From Mactra quadrangularis (taxonomy: Eukaryota > Mollusca > Bivalvia > Venerida > Mactridae), in assembly GCA_025267735.1 (NCBI GenBank), contig CM046304.1:5146001-5210000 (forward strand): DNA of 64,000 nt. The letters run 5' to 3'. Positions within the stretch are counted from its first letter, which is position 1. The number at the start of each line of letters is the position of its first letter. Both the position numbers and the translations under genes were made by a program. Below the pieces are notes generated by a model. That model worked only from the letters and a program-made list of their open reading frames with translations. It was not told the origin of the DNA and ran no database searches. Below are positions 55,901-64,000 of this stretch, in pieces.

Positions 55901-58900
55901 AGTATTGGAAAAATTTAAAAACAAATCACACATTTACAAAAGAGTTAAGATAATAATGGACGACACTGTACGACACTGTATTATATCTGACTATATACGG
56001 AATTCAAATATTTGGGTTTTCCCCTGCGGTACAAACAAACTTTCACCGTCACTTTGAAAAAATATGTACAAAGAACAATAGGATTTAAACTGTATTTTAT
56101 GCTTTATAATCTGCAATAATCTGTATCAAATTTTGTTTGTATCCCCTATGCACAGACGAAAAAAACCAAATTTAAGTTCCGGGTAAGGTCTATTCAAACA
56201 TACCGTCATATCCTCATCAATGTTTATATTAACAACACAAGTACATCCACTATTTGTATGGTTACTGATGACTTCAGCACATTTTATACCAGCACTGTTC
56301 TCACATTGTGTATAATCGTGACGTACTTCAACAATCTGTAATACAATAAATTACAACCAATCAGATAAGAGCTGTTATCGATTCCAACGATATCAATGTA
56401 TTGTCCATTTCTTTCTAATCAATTATCATTTTTTTTACAAATATTAGACTTAACCTCATAGCTCAACATTTAAGGTCGTCTGATGGCCCCTGACGACCTT
56501 TATTTCCTTTTGGGCAACTTGTTACTGCTGGTTTATATTTGGTTTGGGCTAGTGAATATCAGTTTTTCAACCAGGGGGAGGGTGGGGGACCTACTTTAAA
56601 ATGGCTTGTCAATCCACTAACACTAATTTCAGAGGGATGCAAGTCAACTGTTGGCACCCCTAGTGTTTTTAACGTAATAATTAACTTATTTAGACCAGAG
56701 GATCCAGATTCCAAGTTTTATCACTTGTCAACTGATGTCACATGTGAAATCTAAAAATCAACTTGTCTGGGATCAAAATGCATTTGCCAGGATGTTAAAT
56801 TCTCAATTTAACTACTATTGAAAACTGTAATATTAACTACATATTGTAAGTATTTTAATGATAAAAAATTGACAAATAGACCATTTTGAAGCATTGAGAC
56901 ATGTATTTATAAAGTTTTGCTATGTTACACAGACAATGTAGTTTTACAGGCCTCCTAGCAGGCCAAAACAAAAATAAAGGTTTTTATAAAGGCTCCAATG
57001 TATGAAAATAAAGGCCTTTTAGTGTAAAATATGAAAAAATAAAGAGTAAATAAAGGCTATTTTCGTCGAAGTTCTTATTTCTTTATTAAACCCACAGTCA
57101 TACCTATGTCATTTTTTGATGTTATATATACTGTTTGAATTATGCAATATAATACATACCTTATTTAATGTGTATACCTATTTTCTCTGCATATTTATAT
57201 CATACGTAGCTCCTGTTTTACAGAGTAGGGAAAATGCAGAACAAAATCCATTACTTGCTTTAAGCTAGCACGGCAACCAGTGAGAGCAAATATAAAGGTT
57301 TTGAGTGAGAATTACAGGCCATTTTGGCGTTTTAAAGGTTTTCTGGGGAAATGTAAAGGTTTTAAAGGTTTGCTCTGAAATTAAAGGTTTTTAAAATTTT
57401 TAAAGGTTTCACTAGGAGGCCTGAATTTAGCTAAAAATATTGTCTTGTCTGCAGACATAAATGTAGGAGAAAATAGGAAATAGGATTCCACACCCCTGAA
57501 GACTATACAACTATGAATAAGGGACCTTATTTGTCAGTTATTTCCCCTTGTATGCTCTTCAAATAGGCAGGTCCGATTACATGGATTACTCGGATTTTAC
57601 CCTTACTTTTCAATGTCAATTTGCCAAAATTAATCTGAAATAATTTTTTTGTAAATCATTTAATTTGTATGAAATTCAAGCTAAGTATTTTTAGAGAAAA
57701 GAACTATCTAAATGTCATCACTTCAGTTAATATTTTTGTTATTAAGAAAGATATTAGATGAAATATTTTTTTATACTTATATAGGACTTCAATAAAAAAA
57801 TCTGAGGATTCCAACTGTAAGGACCTACTTAATAATTGGATTGCTTCACATTTTATCACGGAAAGATAACTAACTAAAGTCTCTAATAGTTAAATAAACA
57901 ATAATGTATTGCAATTCATTTACCATGAGCATGACTATTCATACAGATTTCTTTAACAGATATTTAAGAGAAATACATGTATACATACAAATAAATAAAA
58001 GTGAACTAAATTTTGACCCCAGCCAGTCAAATTGTAGGACATTAAGCTATGACTCACCCCATTAGAAGTTAACAGAAGAACAACTCCAAGTGGTATAAAT
58101 GCTATTCCAATTGCAAAGAAGGCAGGTAACACTGTTCCAGCAGTTAAAATAGGTTGCCATGCTGGAAGTCTTTGCTGTTTAAGTTTGGTATCTAAGAAAA
58201 TAAGAGCAAAATGGCAATAAAAACATCAATGACAACTTAAATTCAGTCTAAATATACAATAACTTATAAACACTAGACAACACTACCAAGGGTAGGCTAG
58301 AGTTACGGAAGTCTAATAACATAGTCTATTTCTTAAAAATTCTTGCTCTTATTTCTGTCTAAATTATATTCCAACTCAATTAATTAAAGCTTAAGTAAAT
58401 TAAGCATGTGACACTTTGAAGACAACATGGTTATTCACCGTGTATTAAACACCCAGTTTGTTTATTATAAATATCCAAAATGGTGCATGTAATTGCAGAA
58501 GGACAAGTTATAAAGATAGATATTTGTTGGAGTAATATTGAGTATTAACAAGTTTCCTGATGTTTAAAAGTTATAACATACTCGTGTTACTATTACATAA
58601 CTCTAGCTTAACCCTCTAGAATTATGGTACTGCCACTGCCTTTTTCATTTCCCTATCTAGTCCTAAATATAGGACCCTACTAACTTTTTTATCATTTGGA
58701 CATTTTTCTGTTACATAGGGTCTTAACGGATTGCTTAAAAAACGCATAGCAAAAATTTTAGTGTACAGACATCGATTCAGGTCTGGACGTTCAACTCGTT
58801 TAAGTTTGAAAATCTTGCAATATAACGATACACCAATGGAAAGATAAATGAAAAACACACATGATAAAAGTGTGATTATTTCAAATTCTAACCTTAGACA

Positions 58901-60161
58901 GTCAGTAAATCCATTTAAACTCCTTCATTGACAAGTACTTTCAGTTTGTCACAATAACCATGCAAAAATAGCCAAGGCAATCGGAATTTAAATTGGGCCA
59001 CGTCATTTGTAAGAATTGATTTTGAACAAAAATATATATAAAAGCCAGTATCCAGACCGTTCCATGTTTACTATTGACAGTTGGCAGTAAGAACCACTAC
59101 TCTGGAGAAAAAAATTAGTTTAAGCGAAGCGAAACTTTATTTACTGGCACAAATTCAGTTCAAAATGGATTAGAGCGGCGACAACCCTGGATAGCAGAAG
59201 TAATAAGTGTTTTTGTAAGCGAAAAACCTGATTATTATCATTTGCTTTATGGAAAGAATAAAAGTAAACTTTTATCTATCGATTGGTGCTAATTTGACCC
59301 ATATTCATTTACTTTTTGAAAATAATATTTTGCTATGCCATTTTGAAGCAATCCGTTGACCCTACGTAATAGAAAAACTTCCGTATCATGATTAAAAAGT
59401 TATGTAGGGTCTTACATTTAGGACTATCCCCAATCAATCAAATACCCTCATTGTATTTTTAAACCTTATGGTTAGCCCAAAGCACCTTTCAAAGAGACAG
59501 GAGAGCCGAACGTCAAGAACTAGAATGCCAGAGTTTGAATAATGATTACCCATAATTCAACTCTAAGCTCCGCCCTAAAAAAACAAAATGGAAGAGTTAC
59601 TTCCCCTGATCAGGTGAGGAAACGCGGAACGAGAGGGCCTTATTAACGATTGTCAGTCATTGGGATTGAGCGACACAACAGGAGCCAGTAAATACCCCTA
59701 GTTACATAAGGTAAAAAATCTATCTTTGGTATGTGGAAATACCTGACCAAGCCCATTATGATGATTATCTTCCTCACCTGTCAACAGCAAGTGTAAATTA
59801 TTTACATAAAACCTTCCATTATTGATATCCATTATCAGAAATTGTACTGATTGTTGAAATAAAAGTAAAATTACAAACTCACAACTTCAGTATAACAAGT
59901 ATATTTCTCAGGAAAAGACATTAACATACGCTGTTGTGTTGACAACAAAATAAAAACAATTTTTCAGCTGTCACCGTATCGGGCAAAATCTAGTTACTGA
60001 AAGAAACAGGTACTGAAATGGCGAAATTAAACTAGCTATTATGATACATAAATTGTGGCTTTATTGATTAAAATCATTTGATGACATAAAATACCTTTAG
60101 GACGTCTGCTTGTCGACTTTTCTCCTTCAGTTCCAGGAGTTCCTGGTGTACCGATCGCCAT
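43898..60161 (-). CDS. TMEM30A-like: TMEM30/CDC50 family P4-ATPase beta subunit, complete (8 exons)
   Basis: Join of 60095-60161, 58058-58191, 56204-56335, 54728-54932, 52989-53102, 47091-47315, 44479-44644 and 43898-43946 encodes 363 residues with matching phases throughout; human TMEM30A has 361. After a 37-residue cytosolic tail with the family motif [19 protein letters not shown] comes TM1 (about 38-63). The large luminal domain has paired cysteines ([26 protein letters not shown]) and N-glycosylation sequons (NHT, NTS, NVT), plus [16 protein letters not shown] and [16 protein letters not shown]2 (about 319-341) follows [11 protein letters not shown]; the tail is short. Family members escort P4-ATPase flippases from the ER and are needed for phospholipid flipping at Golgi, endosome and plasma membrane. 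TMEM30A versus B cannot be separated by eye. Confidence 0.96.
44374..44448 (-). repeat. SINE-B head remnant
   Basis: GGGAATCTAACCCCACATG and CTACCAACTGTGCTACC on the plus strand: a minus-oriented tRNA-like head lying 30 bp from TMEM30 exon 7. Confidence 0.5.
44479..44644 (-). CDS. TMEM30A-like: TMEM30 exon 7 (TM2)
   Basis: 166 bp. Acceptor attaaag, donor consensus CAG/gtaagt. Encodes [20 protein letters not shown] and TM2. Read through without splicing, the frame stops at once (AGG TAA). Confidence 0.94.
44770..45164. mobile_element. MULE-like MITE, perfect 9-bp TSD CACCATAGT
   Basis: Inverse orientation of the CAATC family: CAATCTGATTAAAAC to TTTACGGTGATTG. TSD CACCATAGT at 44761-44769 and 45165-45173 fixes the family ends and the 9-bp TSD length. 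Confidence 0.9.
45520..46727. mobile_element. 1.2-kb foldback with ~440-bp arms in TMEM30 intron 6
   Basis: Left arm (45520 to about 45965) and right arm (about 46285-46727) are inverted copies; e.g. CTTCCGGTATAATTTACAG at 45872 pairs with CTGTAAATTATACCGGAAG at 46358. Outer parts are more diverged (roughly 75%) than inner parts (over 90%). The loop is about 320 bp. Class unknown, no TSD recognised. Confidence 0.82.
46772..46816. repeat. perfect 18-bp inverted repeat
   Basis: TCTTTACATGAATAACCA and its exact complement TGGTTATTCATGTAAAGA separated by 9 bp. Confidence 0.85.
47091..47315 (-). CDS. TMEM30A-like: TMEM30 exon 6
   Basis: 225 bp. Acceptor ctttcag, donor gtatgc. Encodes the conserved [18 protein letters not shown] block. 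Confidence 0.96.
47766..48078 (-). repeat. SINE-A copy in TMEM30 intron 5
   Basis: TTTAAACGCCGTAGCAACACA tail, body, and head complement AATCAAACCTACAATCCC with CTAAGCTGAG. Confidence 0.78.
48410..48882. repeat. interspersed repeat with TTATATGCCCGAAAG ends and internal tandem units
   Basis: Starts ACAAGAGCACCACTAGGCGG ATTATATGCCCGAAAG-like and ends CTTTCGGGCATATAAA (inverted). The interior has about 2.5 tandem units of roughly 135 bp, each with TGACCTTGACCTT(C/T)GACCTT. Confidence 0.72.
48883..49772. other. TMEM30 intron 5; MITE relative at ~49078-49497
   Basis: The block from GGGCCCATTTTGAAAGC to TTGCGGAACAAACCCC resembles the 37415 foldback ends and the 13866 fragment. No exon seen. Confidence 0.45.
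49773..50875. repeat. 31-bp minisatellite split by a hAT MITE
   Basis: Units TGAGTTGAAAGGTAAACTAGG plus TCATGTTCAA at 49773-49876 (about 3) and 50572-50875 (about 10). The element at 49877-50571 interrupts it. Confidence 0.92.
49877..50571. mobile_element. hAT MITE with perfect 8-bp TSD GTTGAAAG
   Basis: Ends TAGGACTGCAACGATTC and, inverted, TAGTGCTGCAACGATTC (15/17). TSD GTTGAAAG at 49869-49876 and 50572-50579 is part of the minisatellite unit. ATCGAATCGA-type motifs lie near both ends. The 115-codon plus frame at 50126-50473 has no recognisable homology. Confidence 0.9.
51206..51403. mobile_element. CAGGGCTTTTTTT MITE, 5-bp TSD AATTA
   Basis: 198 bp, CAGGGCTTTTTTTCC to GAAAAAAGCCCTG, AATTA on both sides (51201-51205, 51404-51408). 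Confidence 0.8.
51404..52050. other. TMEM30 intron 5, nothing recognised
   Basis: No repeat ends or exon noticed. Confidence 0.35.
52051..52262. mobile_element. TTTTCTCAACTGTAA MITE, copy 2
   Basis: Ends TTTTTTCTCAACTGTAAAAC and ACATTTGAGAAAAAA; interior AATAATTTCATGGTGAATG as at 15537-15763. Confidence 0.7.
52690..52975 (-). repeat. SINE-B copy
   Basis: Diverged; CCATGTCAACATATTTAGG, GCACCTAACCCAGCTTTCC. The head has lost its box B. It ends just beside TMEM30 exon 5. Confidence 0.65.
52989..53102 (-). CDS. TMEM30A-like: TMEM30 exon 5
   Basis: 114 bp. Acceptor tatttcag, donor gtgagt. Encodes a shorter, diverged luminal loop and [16 protein letters not shown]. Confidence 0.9.
53212..53735. 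mobile_element. MULE-like MITE copy with nested ~150-bp insertion
   Basis: Same family as 44770-45164. It is interrupted at 53418-53568 by a small element with inverted GACC(T/A)TTCC-like ends and ATTG on both sides. Confidence 0.68.
53988..54681. mobile_element. hAT-like MITE with TAGGGC ends in TMEM30 intron 4
   Basis: Starts TAGGGCCATCATCGG and ends ATGACAGCCCTA; ATCGATATATC occurs near both ends inverted. Flanks ATATAAGA and GTAAAAGA match only 5/8. It ends 47 bp from the donor of exon 4. Confidence 0.65.
54728..54932 (-). CDS. TMEM30A-like: TMEM30 exon 4
   Basis: 205 bp. Acceptor ttttaag, donor gtgagt. Encodes [20 protein letters not shown] and [12 protein letters not shown], nearly identical to vertebrate TMEM30A. 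Confidence 0.96.
54963..55440 (-). repeat. SINE-B copy split by a CAGGGCTTTTTT MITE
   Basis: Tail GTTGGGTTTAACCCCATAGC, then the MITE at 54990-55197, then ATAGCAACACGTATATGTCA through the head GATTCAAACCCATACACC and CTACCAACTTCGCTACC. Confidence 0.82.
54990..55197. mobile_element. CAGGGCTTTTTTT MITE, 5-bp TSD ATAGC
   Basis: 208 bp, CAGGGCTTTTTTTCAG to AATAAGGCCTG. ATAGC at 54985-54989 and 55198-55202. The insertion in a known SINE makes the 5-bp TSD certain. Confidence 0.88.
55441..56203. other. TMEM30 intron 3, AT-rich, nothing recognised
   Basis: A short repeated TTAAACTTTTTT motif near 55788-55810; no exon or TIR pair. Confidence 0.35.
56204..56335 (-). CDS. TMEM30A-like: TMEM30 exon 3
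   Basis: 132 bp, phase 0 both ends, acceptor attacag, donor gtatgt. Encodes the first cysteine cluster and the NHT sequon. Confidence 0.9.
56947..57423. mobile_element. MITE with CAGGCCTCCTAG ends
   Basis: Starts CAGGCCTCCTAGCAGG, ends CACTAGGAGGCCTG. The interior has many TAAAGG(T/C)TTT motifs. No clear TSD. Resembles hAT-type ends. Confidence 0.7.
57520..57884. mobile_element. R2 MITE, copy 3, in TMEM30 intron 2
   Basis: AGGGACCTTATTTGTCAGTT start and TAACTAACTAAAGTCTCT end; interior matches 9382-9742. Confidence 0.75.
58058..58191 (-). CDS. TMEM30A-like: TMEM30 exon 2 (TM1)
   Basis: 134 bp. Acceptor ttcttag, donor gtgagt. Encodes [19 protein letters not shown] and transmembrane segment 1. 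Confidence 0.95.
58286..58625. repeat. R7 interspersed repeat, copy 2
   Basis: GGCTAGAGTTACGGAA left, CATAACTCTAGC right, interior shared with 8147-8597. Confidence 0.58.
58660..59424. mobile_element. 765-bp element with ~95-bp TIRs in TMEM30 intron 1
   Basis: Left arm GTCCTAAATATAGGACCC...GGTCTTAACGGATTGCTT pairs with the right arm ending ATTTAGGAC at 59424. Arms about 80% identical. Non-coding interior. Confidence 0.8.
59425..60094. other. TMEM30 intron 1, 5' part; nothing recognised
   Basis: No exon, TIR or tandem repeat seen. Confidence 0.35.
60095..60161 (-). CDS. TMEM30A-like: TMEM30 exon 1
   Basis: ATG at 60161 in context aacaaaATGG; 22 codons plus one base, donor gtattt. Encodes a Gly/Thr/Pro-rich cytosolic tail ending SRRPK. 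Confidence 0.88.
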
Positions 60162-60429
60162 TTTGTTAGGACTGGGTGAGAACGCTGACGAATACAAGTT
60201 GACCGAAAAAGATATGTCTAATATGCGGTCCACACTGTGGAAAGTGCGGGCGTATGTGTCAGATGAATGACAGTGCCTCCTGGACCCTGCGTTACAATCT
60301 TTCACGGTTACTAAGATATCTACATCTATACGAAACTACTGTCAACAACTGACCATTAAGTTTCGGCGTAAGTGGCCAAAAATAAGAAAAAAGTAGAGGT
60401 AAAATAGGAAAGATACAGGTAGATAGTTA
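60162..60429 (-). promoter_or_regulatory. TMEM30A-like: presumed TMEM30 5' UTR/promoter
   Basis: Upstream of the start codon at 60161. Slightly more GC- and CpG-containing than its surroundings (e.g. GTGCGGGCGTATG). No TATA box identified; assignment by position. Confidence 0.35.
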
Positions 60430-60805
60430 AAAGATAGAGAATAGTAAAAGGCTTTGGAAGAATGCTTTCCGGGCCTCTGGGCAGGCCTCTCCAGCTACCA
60501 AAGTGGTCCCTGGGAATTCGCCTAACCGGCACAGCCCCAACCTTCATTGGTTGTACCCGCAGTCAATCCGGGCATTAATATGTAAGAGAGGATAGCCCCT
60601 GTCTGAAAGATGCCAGATCAGGGCCTCAGCAATAGATGCTGGTAGGTTATTCCAGACTATGGTGGTGCGAGGAAAAAAGCTGTACTTGTAGGAGTCTGTG
60701 TGAGCTATGACTTGTCGGTATGCTCTAGTATGCTTGTTCCTGGTTCTTCCAATAGCCGGAGTTAAGTAATCTTCTACTGGAGTAACGTGGTTGAAGCACA
60801 AAAGG
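60430..60805 (-). pseudogene. LINE reverse-transcriptase 3' end fragment
   Basis: The minus frame from 60801 reads TRNKHTRAYRQVIAHTDSYK then YSFFPRTTIVWNNLPASIAE, the C-terminal tail of non-LTR retrotransposon ORF2 proteins (CR1/Jockey-type). Only this tail and adjacent 3' UTR remain. It sits about 270 bp upstream of the TMEM30 start codon. Confidence 0.72.
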
Positions 60806-61959
60806 ATTTAATTATATATATATAAATAATTTTTCAAAACATGGCGTGTTATTGTTACTTTTAATATTGGATTCATCCGTTTATGGGGGGAGGGGGGGGG
60901 GCGGACACTAAGTCTACATTATTGTATAGTGCGTTACTTTCTAAGTATCTATACTTGTAAAAACAAAAATTAATTATTCAGTACTTGTGGCTCCGTGAAT
61001 AAGAGTGTAGATATTACTCACTTATTTTATATTGATTAATGATAAAGAAATATGTCTTAATTTATTCATCTATCGATCCCGATTTTGTACAGATTCTTCT
61101 TTAGAAAATTTGATGCGCCAAGTTAAAAAATCCACGTATACGTCATATTTCATGTTTTTCTATAAAGTGTATAGACCTTGTTTGTACGGCATGTGCACTG
61201 AAGGAAAAACCTTTATATTGAAGTTCTGAATTATGTCTTCAATGCCTCAGTTGCCAGTGGCTGGAAAGAACTCCAGAATGTCCAATAATATACTGTTTGA
61301 AAAACAAGCTGCGCGATATGACCTTTCTGTGTTGGTGCACTGAAGAACCCAAACGAAAAACAAGCTAACAAGTACATGGTCATGTATATGTATTTTATTT
61401 CACCAAAATATAGCCCTCAAGCATCATAATTTGAATAACAAAAATAAATTTTATAAATACATGCAATTACCATAGCAACTTGTTTTCCCTATATAAAATA
61501 TTGAGTATAGCCCTAATATTACGAAAGCAAGACACCTCGACCCTAAGTCATTTCGACCCAAAGTGTTTTATGGAGACACTTCACCTCGACTCAAGACATT
61601 TCAGCCCCAAGAGTTTTACAGAGACACTTCAACCCAAGAGTTGAGACACTTGAACCCAGTATATACTACACCTCTATAATGTTAGATTGAGAATCACGAT
61701 AACCCTGGGGTACGAAAATGATAGACATGGACCCTATATATGGCTGGAGTCAATAATTTGAGATACTAGTACATTTGTATAACAAAAGCAATACAACCTA
61801 ATCCTACAATATGCATGAAAAACTTCTTACTAGGGATTTTCTAATAAAAAAAGGGATGTAACTCTGTCAGAATACTTGTAACATGACCTCCAAAGGTATC
61901 TCATTTTACAAGAGTAAAGATGCATGTTATTCCTTAAAAAGCTTGAAATGATGCACCTC
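60806..61959. other. intergenic; degenerate repeat at ~61525-61665
   Basis: A G-run lies at about 60885-60902. Around 61525-61665, GAGACACTTCA(A/C)CC and CATTTC(G/A)(A/G)CCC motifs repeat irregularly. No gene recognised. Confidence 0.4.
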
Positions 61960-62182
61960 AAAACTGAGTTGTGGTTACTTTCTAATTCTCTACGTCACAT
62001 GGTATCATAGTGTGAAGTTTCATAAAAATCTGACAATAATATATGGTTAAGAAAAACTTTAACCCAATTGTTAACGACACCAGACACCCAACCGCCCGCC
62101 CACCTGACTGCCCAATAACCTGCCCGCCCCGGGTTTTGCCAAACTATAAGTCAAATTTTTTTGTTGAAAAATCCAGCTTAAA
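61960..62182. repeat. R8 interspersed repeat, copy 4
   Basis: TGTGGTTACTTTCTAATTCT, GTGAAGTTTCATAAAAATCTG and a C-rich CCCGCCCACCTG tract; the 5' end is missing. Confidence 0.65.
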
Positions 62183-62285
62183 AGGGCAATAATCCAGTCA
62201 AATTCTCACACGTTGCAGCCCTACCTAAAGGATACAAAAATTCTTGAACTAAGAGATCTATATAGATAAATAATGATAACCTCAG

Positions 62286-62436
62286 GTATGGAATTTACCC
62301 AATATCAAAATATATTAACAAAGTAAGAATTTTCCCAATATCAAAATATATAAACTAAGTAAGAATTTGTCCAATATCAAAATATATAAACTAAGTAAGA
62401 ATTTTCCCAATATCAAAATATATAAACAAAGTAAAA
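62286..62436. repeat. 36-bp tandem repeat, 4 units
   Basis: Units CCCAATATCAAAATATAT plus AAACTAAGTAAGAATTTT, slightly diverged. Confidence 0.88.
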
Positions 62437-62599
62437 TAACAAATATTATATTATACAAATTTTATATTTGAGATTCAAATTAAAAAGTAACAATAAAAGC
62501 AATTGCATAATGCAATGTATAGTCTAAAATTTCACACTGATGCAAGTTAACCAACTTACAGCTATTTCCAGGGTACAAGTCCTTATCTGTCAATCACCC

Positions 62600-62815
62600 T
62601 GGGGAGTATTTTACTTCACTAATAAGTAGCCCAATTATTGGTACAACAGAATTATATCAACCTCTAAGGTAACCAGTTACACTGGATGGATTGAAACAAC
62701 CGATAGCAACTTTCTTACTCAAGGAAATTAGGAGTACCCCTAGAGGTGTTTAAACCCGCGACGTCTTAACCCTCCCCCCCCCCCAGTGCTGACCCTACCA
62801 CTGAAGCACTGCTTC
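62600..62815 (-). repeat. SINE-like repeat with tRNA-like head
   Basis: Right side has GTTTAAACCCGCGACGTC and, after a C-run, CTACCACTGAAGCA, a minus-oriented tRNA-like head; the left side is a distinct body. Confidence 0.5.
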
Positions 62816-62864
62816 AACAATTAAGACCATAATAATATAATAAGTATATAATGTTCATTCAGTA

Positions 62865-63287
62865 AAGGGCTCAAATTTAACATAAAATTATACTTGCAAA
62901 TTTTCGTGAGTTGATTTTATTTCAACTCGCAAAATGAAAAAAATCACTTGCACTTATTTCTCAAATTTTTTTTAGCACACATAGTAATTATTCATGTATG
63001 CAATATAAAAACAAGATAGCACTATATCTAACTTTGGATAGATCAAGGGCATTATTGTGGAATAGGCAAAAATATCGAACATTTTTTTACGGTGAATCTT
63101 GAATTGATTCTAGGTCAATCTATCTATCTGGCCAAATCAATGCTGACTTTAGCCTTATTAATTTTGACATTAATATTTTTGCCAAGATTTCAACTCTCGA
63201 AAAATTTGCAAGTTAAAATAAAAGTTACTCAGAATTTTCGAAATCCACTTGCATTTTGCGAGTATGCAAGCTTAAATTTGAGCCCTG
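62865..63287. mobile_element. hAT MITE with perfect 8-bp TSD ATTCAGTA
   Basis: Left AAGGGCTCAAATTTAA, right (inverted) CAGGGCTCAAATTTAA. ATTCAGTA at 62857-62864 and 63288-63295. Subterminal TTGCGAGT/ACTCGCAA motifs. Confidence 0.88.
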
Positions 63288-63369
63288 ATTCAGTATATAT
63301 ATCATAAATACATACAAACAATATAAAACAAATGAGACAATTGCTATATAAGAAATAAAGCCACATACA

Positions 63370-63720
63370 TGTTTATCTAAAACCTTCATCTAGACTAATC
63401 ACTGAAAGTGATGAAATACCCCCTCTCCAGAAGTTTGAATAAAATCTGTCAATGTGTGCTGAGAATATGAGCGAACAAGATTTTTCACCAAAGGGCCATA
63501 ACTCTGAAAAAATCAATGAACTATAGCCAAAATAGGATAAGCACATGTCTGCTTGATACCCAGTCTTTGTGTGAAGTTTGAAACAAATCTGTACAATAGG
63601 TGCTGAGAAATTGAGCAGACAAGTAAAACTTACAGACTGACTGGCAAACCAAAAAGCTGACTCCTATATACCTCCCAAACATAGACTTGGGGGGAGGGGG
63701 TATAAAAATACATGTACATT
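63370..63720. repeat. unclassified interspersed repeat
   Basis: Contains two similar segments AAGTTTGAA(T/A)(A/C)AAATCTGT followed by GTGCTGAGAA; ends in a G-rich GGGGGGAGGGGGTATA. Resembles R1 in its GGGGGTATA end. Confidence 0.5.
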
Positions 63721-63776
63721 GTATAATCAAAGCTTTATACAGTTAAAAATAGAAATGTAAAACAATTCAGTGGTGC

Positions 63777-64000
63777 TTTTCACAAAAATTCTTATGGAAA
63801 AAGTCTTCGTAAGTCAGTTCCATATAATTAGCACTTCGGACAGTTAATAAGCATAACTATGATATAATATTCAAAGAGTATACACAATTCTACACAATTT
63901 GTGTAATATTTAGAACTGATAAGCCAAAAAAACGAGCATATTATTGATGTTTCTTGCTTTTGACTTACGAAGATTTTTTTCGTAAGAATTTTTGTGAAAA
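63777..64000. mobile_element. MITE with 40-bp TIRs, reaching the window edge
   Basis: Left TTTTCACAAAAATTCTTATG and right TAAGAATTTTTGTGAAAA (complement) enclose GACTTACGAAGA inverted motifs. The right end coincides with the last base of the window. Confidence 0.75.

Overview
This window looks like nuclear DNA of a lophotrochozoan animal, most likely a bivalve mollusc. The genes are split by GT-AG introns of 0.3-6 kb, the sequence is AT-rich, and the spaces between exons are packed with tRNA-headed SINEs and short terminal-inverted-repeat (TIR) elements. The species assignment is inference from gene relatedness and repeat style.

Three protein-coding genes are supported, all on the minus strand. 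(1) 1994-8904: the 5' part of a two-domain FKBP immunophilin (FKBP4/5-like). Five exons encode FK1 and FK2 in one uninterrupted frame; the expected TPR exons would lie off the left edge. (2) 20004-29842: a complete six-exon coding region for a NR1-type nuclear receptor of about 638 residues, with an acidic N-terminal region, a two-zinc-finger DNA-binding domain with an EACKG P-box, a ligand-binding domain and an AF-2 helix. A candidate 5' non-coding exon ends at 34792. (3) 43898-60161: a complete eight-exon TMEM30/CDC50 gene (363 residues), the beta subunit of P4-ATPase phospholipid flippases. All exon junctions were phase-checked by hand. The three genes show no obvious common pathway.

The rest is mainly mobile DNA. 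Two tRNA-headed SINE families recur (A, tRNA-Lys-like head; B). Short TIR families often have readable target-site duplications (TSDs): a MULE-like family with CAATC ends and 9-bp TSDs; hAT-type elements with 8-bp TSDs; a CAGGGCTTTTTT family with 5-bp TSDs; a Harbinger element carrying a broken HARBI1-like transposase; and long foldback elements. Nested insertions (Harbinger in SINE-A, SINE-B in Harbinger, hAT in SINE-A, hAT inside a minisatellite) give a relative insertion history. Minisatellites with 31, 31, 47, 36 and 52 bp periods are present.

Most worth a second look: a TIR-bounded cassette of five tandem tRNA-Thr-like units (13006-13407); a MULE-like element that duplicated part of the splice-donor region of the receptor DNA-binding-domain exon; paired inverted nuclear-receptor half-sites with 8-bp spacing carried by that same family; a minisatellite abutting the next acceptor and repeating an acceptor-like motif; and a 1.2-kb foldback inside a TMEM30 intron. 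No intact tRNA gene, rRNA, CRISPR array or complete autonomous transposon was seen.
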